The notes below the pieces were generated by a model. It did not search any database. It was not told where the DNA came from and saw nothing but the letters and a program-made list of their open reading frames with translations. From Propionispora vibrioides (lineage in GTDB: Bacteria > Bacillota > Negativicutes > Propionisporales > Propionisporaceae): a stretch of DNA of 64,000 nt. The position numbers were made by a program, and so were the translations under genes. Positions 18,885-28,131 of the stretch are shown here, piece by piece. Numbering within the stretch: the stretch's first letter is position 1; every line of letters starts with the position of its first letter. The stretch covers positions 139,093 through 203,092 of the forward strand of contig NZ_FODY01000005.1 in assembly GCF_900110485.1 (NCBI RefSeq). Direction: 5' to 3'.

Positions 18885-20030
18885 CTAAGAAAGACGTTTT
18901 TTCAAACGGAACACATAGGCCAGCACTTCGGCAACAGCCTGATACAGGTCCTGGGGAATGATCTGCCCAACTTCAGCGCTGGCGAACAAGGTCCGCGCCA
19001 GCGGTTTGTTTTCCACAATAACCACGCGATGCTCCTTGGCGATTTCCTTAATCCGCTGGGCGATCAAATCCTGCCCTTTAGCCACCACCGTAGGAGCAGG
19101 CATTGACTTATCATATTTCAGGGCAACCGCGAAATGAGTCGGGTTGGTAACCACGACATCAGCCTTCGGCACCTCCTGCATCATCCGACGCATCGCCATC
19201 GCCCGCTGTCGCTCCCGTATTTTACTTTTGATCGCCGGATTACCTTCCACCTGTTTGAATTCTTCCTTGACTTCCTGCTTGGTCATTTTCAGACTATTCT
19301 TATGCTCCCAGCCTTGATAGAAGTAATCCAGAGCCGCCAGAATAATCATAACAGCAGAAATTTGATAAACTAAATTCAAAACCAGGGAAGCAATAAATTG
19401 CAAGGAATCAAACAAGTCAACACTGACCAGTTTAGGCACCTGCATGGTCTCTTGGACGGCAAAGCGATAAATAAAATAGCCGACAATGGCAATTTTGATG
19501 CATGACTTTACCAATTCAGCCAGAGAACGTTTGGAAAACATCTTTTGCAGAGCCTTTGCCGGGTTAAAGTTCAATTTATCGAAGGAAGGGATCAGCGGCT
19601 CCAGCGAAAAGAGAAACCCGACCTGGAGAAAATTCACCGCTAATGCCGTAATCAGCACAACAAACATAATGGGGAAACAGACCTTAATAAAGACAATACT
19701 GGCTTCAATAAACAAATGATGAATGCTGTTTATCGTAAAATCAGCATTTCCATAGGAAAAAAGCAATACCATAAAACGGGTTAGTTCACTGTACATATAA
19801 GAGCCAAAACCCTTAAGAGCCAAGAAGGCGGCCATCACCACAAAGACGGAATTAACTTCCATACTCTTGGCAACTTGACCCTTTTCCCTCGATTCCTGCT
19901 GTCTTTTGGCGGTCGGATCTTCGGTCTTCTCTTCATTGAAAAGCTGTAAATCCAGCTGTTTCAGCTTATAACCCGGCTGTCCGTCATCTAAGCTTGGATA
20001 GCAGGTGATACATGTCGCTGTACATTCCAT
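18885..20030 (-). CDS. flhB: Flagellar export gate/specificity switch protein FlhB
   Basis: The mature part begins around LDLQLFNEEKTEDPTAKRQQ, has four transmembrane segments, and ends in a cytoplasmic domain with the self-cleavage motif NPTH (VVTNPTHFAVALKYD). Cleavage switches export from rod/hook to filament substrates. The 5' end is problematic. The only in-frame ATG (20030) lies 47 nt inside fliR. The natural ATGA overlap with the fliR stop is in another frame and ends after eight codons. Either translation starts in fliR, or a non-AUG codon is used, or a base is wrong or shifted near 19,960-19,990. Body of the gene is certain, start is not. Confidence 0.9.
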   Translation of the reverse strand: MECTATCITCYPSLDDGQPGYKLKQLDLQLFNEEKTEDPTAKRQQESREKGQVAKSMEVNSVFVVMAAFLALKGFGSYMYSELTRFMVLLFSYGNADFTINSIHHLFIEASIVFIKVCFPIMFVVLITALAVNFLQVGFLFSLEPLIPSFDKLNFNPAKALQKMFSKRSLAELVKSCIKIAIVGYFIYRFAVQETMQVPKLVSVDLFDSLQFIASLVLNLVYQISAVMIILAALDYFYQGWEHKNSLKMTKQEVKEEFKQVEGNPAIKSKIRERQRAMAMRRMMQEVPKADVVVTNPTHFAVALKYDKSMPAPTVVAKGQDLIAQRIKEIAKEHRVVIVENKPLARTLFASAEVGQIIPQDLYQAVAEVLAYVFRLKKRLS

Positions 20031-20763
20031 TAAATGCCACTTCCAAAAAAAGAATATAAAAAGGCAAGGCTAACGATAAGGCAAAAATGCCGATAATAAT
20101 CTTACCCGGTATACCTACGACAAAAATATTCATCTGCGGCATCGTTCGCGCCAGTATCCCCAGCGCCACATCGGTCAAAATTATGGCAACCAGAACGGGC
20201 AAACTAATTTTAAAAGCCAGGATAAACATATTGCTGACCAGATCAACAAAGATTCCGGCTAACTGCGGCTGTAGCTGCACCTGGGTTAGCGGAACCATCC
20301 GGAAGCTGGAAAAAAGAGCCGATAACAGCACATGATGTCCGTTCACGGACAAAAATGTAAGCAGCGCTAAAATATATTTAAAATTCCCGACGAGGGGAAT
20401 TTGTTGTCCTGACATGGGATCAATTGTATTGACAATACCAAAACCAATCTGCATATCCAGCAGATTGCCTGTCATCTGCACGGCGTGAAACACCATAGAA
20501 CAGACAAAGCCAATCAGCAAGCCAACAATAAATTCTTTAAAAACAAGAAATACATAAGGCGGTATTTGTGCCGGGATATGCATATCAGCCTGAAAGACCA
20601 GTGGAAAAATAACATAGGTCAACGCCAGAGACAGACCGGCCTTCGCATAAGCTGGAAGATTCCGGCTGCCAAAGATAGGAGCCGCCACACAAATTCCACT
20701 CATCCGGGTAAAGATCAACAAAAATACCCCGACCTGATTTTCCATCATGGAGAATATGTCCAA
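19984..20763 (-). CDS. fliR: Flagellar export gate protein FliR
   Basis: A 259-residue polytopic protein of the FliPQR export channel, with about five or six hydrophobic segments and family stretches such as GLLIGFVCSMVFHAVQMTGN and IDPMSGQQIPLVGNF. I chose the TTG at 20763 because GAGGTGG lies 8 nt upstream; a GTG four codons earlier overlaps that site. It follows fliQ after a 57-nt gap. Confidence 0.94.
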   Translation of the reverse strand: MDIFSMMENQVGVFLLIFTRMSGICVAAPIFGSRNLPAYAKAGLSLALTYVIFPLVFQADMHIPAQIPPYVFLVFKEFIVGLLIGFVCSMVFHAVQMTGNLLDMQIGFGIVNTIDPMSGQQIPLVGNFKYILALLTFLSVNGHHVLLSALFSSFRMVPLTQVQLQPQLAGIFVDLVSNMFILAFKISLPVLVAIILTDVALGILARTMPQMNIFVVGIPGKIIIGIFALSLALPFYILFLEVAFNGMYSDMYHLLSKLR

Positions 20764-20820
20764 CTGCCTTACCACCTCAAAATAATACTGCGCCAGTTAC
20801 CACCGGTTAATTTGCCATCA

Positions 20821-21090
20821 TCAATGAATCATGGTCGGCATGCTGAGAAAAATTTCCCGTGTATAATCTACCAGCAAGCTAAGCATCCAGGGACCAAAAA
20901 CCAAAATCGCGATAAATACGGCAATGATTTTCGGAATAAACGCCAGCGTCTGCTCCTGAATCTGTGTGGTCGCCTGAAAGATACTGACCATAACTCCCAC
21001 CAAAAGGCCCAAGCCCAGCATCGGCGCGGAAATCAGCATCACCATGTAAAGTGCATCCCGGCCTATCTGTATTGTTAAATCGCTTGACAT
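20821..21090 (-). CDS. fliQ: Flagellar export gate protein FliQ
   Basis: The standard 89-residue, two-helix member of the FliPQR pore. The hairpin of hydrophobic segments (about 17-40 and 52-75) is joined by the loop containing QIQEQTLAFIPKI. ATG start 11 nt after fliP with GGGGGCAG ahead. Confidence 0.95.
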   Translation of the reverse strand: MSSDLTIQIGRDALYMVMLISAPMLGLGLLVGVMVSIFQATTQIQEQTLAFIPKIIAVFIAILVFGPWMLSLLVDYTREIFLSMPTMIH

Positions 21091-21101
21091 CCGTCTGCCC
21101 C

Positions 21102-21863
21102 CTATCTAAAGCTGGTAATGAGTGAATGAATAATCAAATGCCACCCGTCAACCAATATAAACAATAAAATCTTAAACGGCAAGGAAATCATCGCCGGCGG
21201 CACCATCATCATCCCCATGGCCATCAAAGTACTTGCCACCACCATATCAATGACAATGAAGGGAATATACAGCAAAAAGCCAATTTGAAAGGCTGTTTTA
21301 AGTTCACTGATGATAAAAGCCGGAATCAAAGTCATCGTCGGCACATCCTCCGGTGAGTTGGGCCGTTCACTTTCCGCCAGGTTGACAAAAAGCGCTAAAT
21401 CATTTTCTCTTGTTTGTTTGAACATGAACTCGCGCATCGGCTTCATCGCCTCGGTCATGGCGGTTTCCTGTGTGATGCTTCCCGCCAGATAAGGCTGCAA
21501 AGCATTTTTATTCATCTGATCCACATAAGGCGACATGGTGTAAAAGGTCAGAAACAAGGCCAACCCAACAAGTATCTGATTAGGCGGCATCTGCTGTGTT
21601 GCCAGGGCGCTTCTTAAAAAAGACAACACCACAATAATCCGGGTAAAAGATGTCATCATAATCAGGATGGAAGGTGCTATCGACAATACCGTCAGCATGA
21701 ACAAGAGCTGCAGACTCAGCGCCGTATCCTGTGGATTTTCCGCCGAATTCACACCGATATTAACACTGGGAAACGGCACTAACGGCGCCGCTTCCGCGGT
21801 TTGAGAACATACTCCGGTTATAAGCAGGAGCGCAACTATAACAATAGCATAATATTTAAACAC
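21102..21863 (-). CDS. fliP: Flagellar export gate protein FliP
   Basis: A 253-residue protein with a cleavable-looking signal peptide (residues 1-25), then the FliP core, including TSFTRIIVVLSFLRSALATQ, FMLTVLSIAPS and the C-terminal VPPAMISLPFKILLF. Five FliP with FliQ and FliR form the export channel. Start is GTG at 21863 with AGAGG upstream. It follows fliO by 6 nt. Confidence 0.96.
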   Translation of the reverse strand: MFKYYAIVIVALLLITGVCSQTAEAAPLVPFPSVNIGVNSAENPQDTALSLQLLFMLTVLSIAPSILIMMTSFTRIIVVLSFLRSALATQQMPPNQILVGLALFLTFYTMSPYVDQMNKNALQPYLAGSITQETAMTEAMKPMREFMFKQTRENDLALFVNLAESERPNSPEDVPTMTLIPAFIISELKTAFQIGFLLYIPFIVIDMVVASTLMAMGMMMVPPAMISLPFKILLFILVDGWHLIIHSLITSFR

Positions 21864-21869
21864 AACACG

Positions 21870-22403
21870 TTACCTCTTCCTACGATCATTTTCCTGCCGT
21901 GAATCAAGTATTCCGGGAAACTTTTGTGCTATATTCTGTAGGGAAGTAAGGTGTCTTTCAAATAAAGTGGCGAATTGGGGCTGTACCGTGGCCGCCGGTC
22001 TATCCTTAAGCCTGGCAATTTCCGTTTCATCCGTAATTTCCTGCAATAACACAATCGTATGGTCAGTTACACCCAATACAAGCACTTTCCCGGCAATTTC
22101 AACCACCTGTACGGCGCGGTTGGCACCCAAAGGAATAGAGCTTAGTATCCGCCCGCCATTGACTGCCGACAAGCTTCCCATTTTTTGACCCAGGAAGCGT
22201 GATGCAAGATACGCCAAAAACAAAATAACCCCAAAGGTAACCAGCAAGGAAAAGATATAAGCGATAGAAGACAGCCAGGAGATTTCCGGAGCTTTAGGCT
22301 CCTGGTACTGCAAATATGTACCGGTCGTCTCCTGAGCCAGAATCTGTAAGGGCAGAAAAACCGCACTAAGCAGCAACAAACAAGCAATTACTTTCCTTAT
22401 CAT
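21870..22403 (-). CDS. fliO: Flagellar biosynthesis protein FliO/FliZ
   Basis: A 177-residue protein: signal-like N-terminus, one strong transmembrane segment (about 47-66, IAYIFSLLVTFGVILFLAYL) and a cytoplasmic domain containing GGRILSSIPLGANRAVQVVEI, typical of FliO. It helps FliP assemble. The family is poorly conserved, but position between cheY and fliP leaves little doubt. The ATG is 2 nt past the cheY stop. Confidence 0.9.
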   Translation of the reverse strand: MIRKVIACLLLLSAVFLPLQILAQETTGTYLQYQEPKAPEISWLSSIAYIFSLLVTFGVILFLAYLASRFLGQKMGSLSAVNGGRILSSIPLGANRAVQVVEIAGKVLVLGVTDHTIVLLQEITDETEIARLKDRPAATVQPQFATLFERHLTSLQNIAQKFPGILDSRQENDRRKR

Positions 22404-22405
22404 GT

Positions 22406-22768
22406 TTAGCCAACTGCTTTTCTGACTGCCTCTAATACCCGGTCCGGCTGGAAAGGCTTTACAATAAAGTCCCGGGCGCCTGATTGAATGGCTTCAATAA
22501 CCATGGCCTGCTGCCCCATGGCACTGCACATGATAATTTTGGCACCGGGGTCTATTTTTTTAATTTCCTTCACCGCGCTGATCCCGTCCATTTCAGGCAT
22601 GGTAATATCCATTGTCGTAAGATCGGGATGCAATTCCTGCCACTTTTCCACAGCCTTCAGGCCGTTTTCTGCTTCCCCCACAACTTCATAACCATTTTTC
22701 GATAAAATATCTTTAATCATCATTCTCATAAATGCTGCGTCATCTACCACTAATATCTTTGTTGCCAT
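22406..22768 (-). CDS. cheY: Chemotaxis response regulator CheY
   Basis: A 120-residue single-domain receiver. The acidic pair is D9/D10, the phosphorylated residue D54 in TMDITMPEMDG, the conserved Thr/Ser in IIMCSAMGQQ, and the Lys in VKPF. Phosphorylated by CheA, it binds the FliM/FliY switch. Its place between fliY and fliO is the Bacillus arrangement. Confidence 0.97.
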   Translation of the reverse strand: MATKILVVDDAAFMRMMIKDILSKNGYEVVGEAENGLKAVEKWQELHPDLTTMDITMPEMDGISAVKEIKKIDPGAKIIMCSAMGQQAMVIEAIQSGARDFIVKPFQPDRVLEAVRKAVG

Positions 22769-22828
22769 ATATAAATCTCTCCTATCTTAATCTTGATTCT
22801 TGTAGGCGGGACAGGCACTGTCCATCAG

Positions 22829-23986
22829 TTACTGCAAATTGACCGCCCGCTCCAGCGGACTGATAATGTCTGTAATCCGGACCCCGAAATTCTCATCAAT
22901 GACAACCACTTCTCCCTTGGCAATCAGCTTGCCATTAGCCAGTATATCCACCGGCTCTCCGGCCAGCTTGTCCAATTCGATCACCGCGCCAGGCGTCAGT
23001 TCCAGAATTTCCCGAATCAGCTTGCGGGTACGTCCCAGTTCTACCGTAACCTGCAGCGGAACATCCAGCAGCAGACCGATATTTGTCTCTCCTACTGTCA
23101 GCGAAGGCTGTACCAACGGAGCAAACTGGACCGGCTGCACGGTAACATTGGATGCAACAGCCTGTTTAGGAGCCATGGCAACCGCTGCTGCCGCCTGCTG
23201 GGCATAAGCCGCTGCCGGCTGACTCTGCGGTGCCGTTGCAGCCATAGCTGGTGCTGACTGAGGCGCCGGTTTAGCCGGTGCCGGCGGCGCAGCCGACTCG
23301 GCTTGCACCACATTCATCAGACTGTCCACCATTTCTTTCGCCACATCTACCGGCAGAATCTGCATAATTTCACTATCAATCAGATTTTCCACTTCCATCC
23401 GGAAGGCAACCCTGACCACACTTTCCGACTTTGCCGCCATCGTGCTGATATCCTTGCTGGTAGCAAAATCAACCAGGTTGACCACCGGCGGCGATATATC
23501 AATTTTCTTTTTAAAGATAGTCGACATCGAAGTGGCCACAGATCCCATCATTTGATTCATGGCCTCGCCTACCGCGCTCATATAAAGCTCACTTAATTCA
23601 CCGGGAGGATTGGTGCCGTCATTGCCCATCATCAAATCGGCAATAATAAGCGAGTCATTTTCCCGCACCGCCAGCAAGTTCGTTCCATTAATTCCCTGGG
23701 TATAGCCGACTTCGATCACCAAATATGGCAAAGGATATTGATTTTGTATTTCCTCCAGCGTAGAAATGGATACCTTCGGCGTAGTGATGGATACGCGCCG
23801 CCCCAATAAAATAGACAAAGAAGTTGCCGCACTGCCCATCGATATGTTGCCGATTTCACCAAGAGCATCTTTTTCGATATCCGTTAGCTCCGCCTGTGCC
23901 GCTTGCGTTGCCGGAGGAGATGAAGGCGTATCGCCGCCTTTTAGCAAAGCGTCAATTTCTTCCTGAGACAGAAAGCCATCATTCAT
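22829..23986 (-). CDS. fliY: Flagellar motor switch phosphatase FliY
   Basis: A 385-residue fusion: an N-terminal CheY-binding peptide (LSQEEIDALLKGG), a CheC-like phosphatase domain with EIGNISMGSAATSL and GEAMNQMMGS, a long Ala/Pro/Gln-rich linker (about 220-285), and a C-terminal FliN domain with LLDVPLQVTVELGRT. This FliY form is typical of Gram-positive-type motors. The ATG at 23986 overlaps the fliM stop and is 9 nt from AAGGAG; the ATG three codons earlier abuts that site. Confidence 0.95.
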   Translation of the reverse strand: MNDGFLSQEEIDALLKGGDTPSSPPATQAAQAELTDIEKDALGEIGNISMGSAATSLSILLGRRVSITTPKVSISTLEEIQNQYPLPYLVIEVGYTQGINGTNLLAVRENDSLIIADLMMGNDGTNPPGELSELYMSAVGEAMNQMMGSVATSMSTIFKKKIDISPPVVNLVDFATSKDISTMAAKSESVVRVAFRMEVENLIDSEIMQILPVDVAKEMVDSLMNVVQAESAAPPAPAKPAPQSAPAMAATAPQSQPAAAYAQQAAAAVAMAPKQAVASNVTVQPVQFAPLVQPSLTVGETNIGLLLDVPLQVTVELGRTRKLIREILELTPGAVIELDKLAGEPVDILANGKLIAKGEVVVIDENFGVRITDIISPLERAVNLQ

Positions 23987-24980
23987 CGTTATCATCTCCT
24001 TCTACTAGTTTTTCAGTAATTTGTATAGCAACCTTACTGCCGGAAAGACCGGGCTTGCACTTGAACTTTTCTCGCTGTCCGATCCGGAGCAGCAAATCCT
24101 CTTCAAACTTGGTATCCAACTGCAGTACGTCACCGACAGTTAGGCCTAACAGTTCCTGAACCGTAATAGTACTGCCGCCAAGTTCCACAATCATCGGGAT
24201 GAAAGTCCGTTCCAGTTTGCGCTGCAGCGCATTGATATGTTCCGGCAGCGACTGCCTGGTAGATGCCGACGACACCCAGAAAGTAGTGGTCAGTTTGGAC
24301 ATGATCGGTTCCAAAACAAGATAGGGAATACAGATATTGATAAGTCCTTCCGTCTGACCAATTTTGGTCTGCAAAGTGACAATAACAACCATATCATTAG
24401 GTGGAACAATTTGGGTAAACTGCGGATTGGTCTCAATTACTTCCAAACGCGGCTCGATGGTCACCACCTGTTTCCAGGCTTCCTGAAAGCTTTCCAGCGC
24501 CTTACTAATCACACGCTTGGTAATAGCTTCCTCAATATCGGTAAGCGCCCGCGGCTTCCCCGGTGCCTGTCCACTGCCACCAAACAGCCGCTCAATAATG
24601 GAAAACACAATATTCGGATTTATATCTAAAATTACATTGCCCTTTAAGGGGCGCATTTGAAATACACTAATAACACTGGGGTTTGGCAGAGAACGAATGA
24701 ACTCTTCATAGGTCAATTGGTCTACCGACGCTACATCAATATGCACCAGCGTTCTCAAATGGGTGGAAAGATAGGTATTTAGCAGACGGGCAAAATTTTC
24801 ATGCAGCATATATAACGTGCGGATCTGGTCTTTTGAAAACTTATCCGGCCGTTTAAAATCATATACTTTTATTTTTTTCTGCTTCTGCTCTGTTTGAATA
24901 TCCTCTGCTGAAACCACGCCTGTCGACAAAGCCGACAATAAATCGTCAATCTCAGTCTGGCTTAATACATCTCCTGCCAA
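23979..24980 (-). CDS. fliM: Flagellar motor switch protein FliM
   Basis: A 333-residue C-ring protein: N-terminal CheY-P binding peptide (LSQTEIDDLLSAL), a CheC-like middle domain without phosphatase motifs (ALTDIEEAITKRVI), and a C-terminal SpoA domain (LLGLTVGDVLQLDTKFEEDL). Start is TTG at 24980 after AAGGAGGAGG. It couples switch state to rotor direction together with FliY and FliG. Confidence 0.96.
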   Translation of the reverse strand: MAGDVLSQTEIDDLLSALSTGVVSAEDIQTEQKQKKIKVYDFKRPDKFSKDQIRTLYMLHENFARLLNTYLSTHLRTLVHIDVASVDQLTYEEFIRSLPNPSVISVFQMRPLKGNVILDINPNIVFSIIERLFGGSGQAPGKPRALTDIEEAITKRVISKALESFQEAWKQVVTIEPRLEVIETNPQFTQIVPPNDMVVIVTLQTKIGQTEGLINICIPYLVLEPIMSKLTTTFWVSSASTRQSLPEHINALQRKLERTFIPMIVELGGSTITVQELLGLTVGDVLQLDTKFEEDLLLRIGQREKFKCKPGLSGSKVAIQITEKLVEGDDNDE

Positions 24981-25029
24981 CGTTCCTCCTCCTTCTTTCC
25001 CTGATCATATGCCTGGCTGCCAATGCTCT

Positions 25030-25509
25030 TTATTGAAGAACGAAATTCGTTATATAGACTTCATATACACGATCTTCACCCAGGGATTTATTGACCTCAT
25101 TTTTGATGAGTTCTTTTAGTTGTTCTTGTTTTTGCGGTTCAAAATCTTCAATTTTCTGCGATCGCAACGTACGTACCACCGCGTCCAGAATTTTCACTTC
25201 ACTGGGCGAAGGCATTTTTCCCTCCGTCGCTTCAGTCTTTTCCGGTTTGACTTCAAGAATCAGACCGATTTTCAGGAAACGGCCGCTGTTTACGCCTCCG
25301 ATGTTTAAGATCAGCCCTTCTTTGGCATCACCTAGCTTCATGAAGACACCCGGCTCATGATGGGCGCTTTTTCCCTCACCCTCTTTTACGCTGTTGCTCA
25401 TAACAATCTTTGTAGCAATAAAATAGGAAATACCTCCCGCCAACAACAGACCAAACACCAAGATACCAACAATTAGCATGACAGGAGTCTTTTTTTTCTC
25501 TTCAGCCAA
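25030..25509 (-). CDS. fliL: Flagellar basal body-associated protein FliL
   Basis: A 159-residue single-pass protein: a basic N-terminus, transmembrane segment at about 9-31, and a periplasmic domain ending in LGEDRVYEVYITNFVLQ as usual in FliL. It surrounds the stator and supports torque. TTG start at 25509 with GGGGGTG 6 nt upstream. motA/motB, sometimes found next to it, are absent here. Confidence 0.93.
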   Translation of the reverse strand: MAEEKKKTPVMLIVGILVFGLLLAGGISYFIATKIVMSNSVKEGEGKSAHHEPGVFMKLGDAKEGLILNIGGVNSGRFLKIGLILEVKPEKTEATEGKMPSPSEVKILDAVVRTLRSQKIEDFEPQKQEQLKELIKNEVNKSLGEDRVYEVYITNFVLQ

Positions 25510-25551
25510 CGACTACACCCCCATGTAAAATACCTGCAAGCACTATATTGA

Positions 25552-25665
25552 CTAGGGAATAACGCCATGCACTCTATCCCCTACCTTGTTTTCATACCTA
25601 TGAACCATGATCTTACAAAATTCTACAGAATCATGATAATTACCTTCCACTAAGTTCATTTTCAC
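25552..25665 (-). CDS. Candidate 37-residue peptide between flbD and fliL
   Basis: A short frame, GTG at 25665 (or ATG at 25659) to TAG, fills half of the 221-nt flbD-fliL gap. It encodes MKMNLVEGNYHDSVEFCKIM and continues to GDRVHGVIP. It is polar, with no known motif. The ribosome site (GGTGA) is poor. I list it because the gap is long for this operon; it may be chance. Confidence 0.25.
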   Translation of the reverse strand: MKMNLVEGNYHDSVEFCKIMVHRYENKVGDRVHGVIP

Positions 25666-25730
25666 CAAATTTTTATTGCCAATATTTTACCAGCTCCTGC
25701 ACAAGCCGGTCTTCGAATATTTGTTAAGAT

Positions 25731-25928
25731 TTAACGCAAATTACGGAAAATAGCCCGTCTGTACTCCATCACATTACGCACAATTTCCTGTGGTGTCTCT
25801 TCCACAATCAGTTTTTTACCGTTGGTAAGGGTAATCACTGTATCGGGAGTTGCCTCAATAGTTTCAATCAATTCCGCATTTAAAATGAAATCCCGGTCCT
25901 GCGATTTCAGTCTTGTCACTCTTATCAT
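25731..25928 (-). CDS. flbD: FlbD family flagellar protein (SwrD)
   Basis: A 65-residue protein of the FlbD/SwrD family (MIRVTRLKSQDRDFILNAEL, then TLTNGKKLIVEETPQEIV). In Bacillus SwrD raises flagellar torque and sits, as here, between the hook gene and fliL. It lies just after the terminator that follows flgE, so it may need its own promoter. Confidence 0.92.
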   Translation of the reverse strand: MIRVTRLKSQDRDFILNAELIETIEATPDTVITLTNGKKLIVEETPQEIVRNVMEYRRAIFRNLR

Positions 25929-25956
25929 GGTATCTCTCCTCTAATCACTAAAAATT

Positions 25957-25990
25957 TAAAATAGAGGGGGGATTCACCCCCCCTATTTCT
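25957..25990 (-). terminator. Terminator after flgE
   Basis: Six G/C pairs plus A/T flanks (AATAGGGGGG with CCCCCC..TATT on the minus strand), 5-nt loop, then TTTTAAATTTTT. It starts at the flgE stop and marks an operon boundary or attenuation point inside the flagellar cluster. Confidence 0.8.
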
Positions 25991-25992
25991 TA

Positions 25993-27630
25993 TTACCGCT
26001 TGAGGTTTGCCAGTATTTCCAGCATTTCATCGGACGTGGTAATAATCTTGGAATTTGCCTGGAATCCTCTCTGGGTGACGATCATGTCACTAAATTCCTG
26101 TGACAAATCTACATTAGACATTTCCAGCGAACTGGCAGCAATTTTGCCCCGACCACCGTCACCGGCAACGCCGCGCTGCGGCTCTCCCGAATTGTTCGAT
26201 CTCTCATACAGACTGTCGCCCACCTTGGTCAAACCGCCAGGATTACTAAAAGTAGCCAGAGCAACCTGAGCCAGCTTCATCGTTTCCCCATTGCTAAATG
26301 TTCCGGTGATGGTACCCGAGCTGTCAACTGTTTTCTTCTGCAGCGTACCGGCGGTATAACCGTTCTGATCAATAGCCGTCACCGTAGAGGAATCGGACCC
26401 ACCATACTGGGTAATATTGTTCATGGAAGCTAAACTAACCGTCATAGCGGCAGCACTATTGGTCGGGGTAATCGCCAAGTCAGACAAGCTGGCTCCAACT
26501 GTGTAAGGCACAGAAGCCGTCATTGAAGTAGCCCCAGCCGTTGGTGCCGACGAAGTACCTACTGCCAAAGCAACACTACTGCCATTTAAGGTTGCACTGG
26601 CTGGAGCAAAAGAATAGGTTCCGGTACCATTGTCGCATGTAATAGTCCCCGATCCCAACGAAGCATTCGTGCTATCGGACGCATCACTAATAGTATAGCT
26701 CCATTCTCCATTAGTACTTCCAGCAGCATAAGGAGTCGTATTCGTTAAAGTCATTTTATACACATGCAGTGCGCCAGACGAGTCTGCTGCGGTAAAATAG
26801 CTTGTACCTGTTGACGCTGCAGTATTGTTGAGTGACATTGACGAAAAAGTTACCGTCGCTGTTGGTACAGCCCCCATTGTTACATCCTTAACCGAATCCA
26901 CTGTTCCGTCTGATTTAAACGTCATAATCCCATACTTACCACCGGTAATTGTCCCGTTTGCCACACTGTTGGTATATAGCCAAGTATTATCGCCTATTTT
27001 TAAATAATTCTGGGTAACTTTATGTTTTTCCCCCAGTGAATCATACGTGTCAATTGAAGTTTGCGCCGTGGTGCCTACACCAGCCGTAGTCGAACCCGTC
27101 AAATTGCCGCTATAATCGATACCGGTAGTAGCTTTCGGCGGCATAACTTTCGTCGGAGAAATGACGATAGGCGATAGGCTGCCGCCAGTATTAATAGCTC
27201 CTGAGGAATCAACGTTCCAACCCATAACTCGGTAACCGGAACCAGGAACAACCAAATTGCCGACTTCATCAAAATCAAAGTCCCCGGCCCGGGTGTACAC
27301 TTCGTTGGAACCGGCCTGAAGAATAAAAAATCCATTTCCTGAAATAGCCATATCGGTCTGCTTACCGGTAGACTGAGTACTGCCATCAGTGAAAATGGTG
27401 TCAATACTGGCTACCGAAGAACCCAAGCCAACCTGCATCGGATTAGTCCCGCCCTGGCCATTGCCGGCACTAGAAGCTCCCTGCAACGTCTGGCTCAGCA
27501 TATCTTCAAAAGTTACCCGCGAGGCTTTGTAACCTATGGTATTTACATTGGCAATATTATTGCCGATTACATCCATCCGCGTTTGGTGGTTTTTTAGACC
27601 AGCCACACCGGAAAAAAGTGAACGCATCAT
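25993..27630 (-). CDS. flgE: Flagellar hook protein FlgE
   Basis: A 545-residue hook subunit. The N-terminal rod-type D0 helix SLFSGVAGLKNHQTRMDVIG with NNIANVNTIGYKAS, the FlgE/F/G core (DMAISGNGFFILQ, RAGDFDFDEVGNLV) and the C-terminal VDLSQEFSDMIVTQRGFQAN helix are all present. The central part (about 200-440) is Ser/Thr/Ala/Gly-rich, the surface-exposed variable D2/D3 domain. Its length and C-terminus identify it as the hook rather than FlgF/FlgG. Confidence 0.95.
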   Translation of the reverse strand: MMRSLFSGVAGLKNHQTRMDVIGNNIANVNTIGYKASRVTFEDMLSQTLQGASSAGNGQGGTNPMQVGLGSSVASIDTIFTDGSTQSTGKQTDMAISGNGFFILQAGSNEVYTRAGDFDFDEVGNLVVPGSGYRVMGWNVDSSGAINTGGSLSPIVISPTKVMPPKATTGIDYSGNLTGSTTAGVGTTAQTSIDTYDSLGEKHKVTQNYLKIGDNTWLYTNSVANGTITGGKYGIMTFKSDGTVDSVKDVTMGAVPTATVTFSSMSLNNTAASTGTSYFTAADSSGALHVYKMTLTNTTPYAAGSTNGEWSYTISDASDSTNASLGSGTITCDNGTGTYSFAPASATLNGSSVALAVGTSSAPTAGATSMTASVPYTVGASLSDLAITPTNSAAAMTVSLASMNNITQYGGSDSSTVTAIDQNGYTAGTLQKKTVDSSGTITGTFSNGETMKLAQVALATFSNPGGLTKVGDSLYERSNNSGEPQRGVAGDGGRGKIAASSLEMSNVDLSQEFSDMIVTQRGFQANSKIITTSDEMLEILANLKR

Positions 27631-27718
27631 AATGCATAACCCCCAATTTTTTCATCTTTCAGGTAAGAGCGGTTGCTTCCGTCATTCAGCAACCTTAAGG
27701 CTTCCTAAGAGGTCCGGC

Positions 27719-28102
27719 CTATACAATTACCGCACTGTCAATATTCGTAAAGACATTGTCTTTCATGCTGGCTCCATCCATCGCCGTAATTACTGTTTTG
27801 TTCGCCACACTGACAACCAGAGCCAAGTTGTTCATCAGTACCAACGACTCTCTTGCCCCCTTACTGGCGGCCTTGTTGACAGCCGTGTCCAGCTTATCCA
27901 GTTCTTCTTGTTTCAGTTGAATATTCCGGCTCTGCAGTCGCTGCAGCGCATGCTGGGAAAATTTTACACCACTCAGTTTTTCTGTCAGAATCTGATTAAA
28001 ATCTGAGCTGTTTGTGCTCTTTCCCGTAGTCTTGGTTTCCTGCGTGGAATACGAAACCGGCAGAACAGGCTGCTGAGGATAGTAGATACGATTGTCAGTC
28101 AT
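27719..28102 (-). CDS. Flagellar operon protein of the TIGR02530 type
   Basis: A 127-residue protein lying between flgD and flgE. It contains the stretch FSQHALQRLQSRNIQLKQEELDKL, then a beta-rich half (SLVLMNNLALVVSVANKTVI) typical of the TIGR02530 flagellar operon family. It probably acts during hook assembly, but no activity is established to my knowledge. ATG with GGGAGGTGAGC ahead. Confidence 0.85.
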   Translation of the reverse strand: MTDNRIYYPQQPVLPVSYSTQETKTTGKSTNSSDFNQILTEKLSGVKFSQHALQRLQSRNIQLKQEELDKLDTAVNKAASKGARESLVLMNNLALVVSVANKTVITAMDGASMKDNVFTNIDSAVIV

Positions 28103-28131
28103 ATCAGCTCACCTCCCATATTCCAATTGCT

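Noticed and set aside
25600-25640. TGTAGAAT motif as Spo0A or sigma-H site
   Set aside because: Seen in several gaps (25.6, 38.2, 51.7, 55.3 kb) but the match to a 0A box is weak and one copy lies in a possible ORF.
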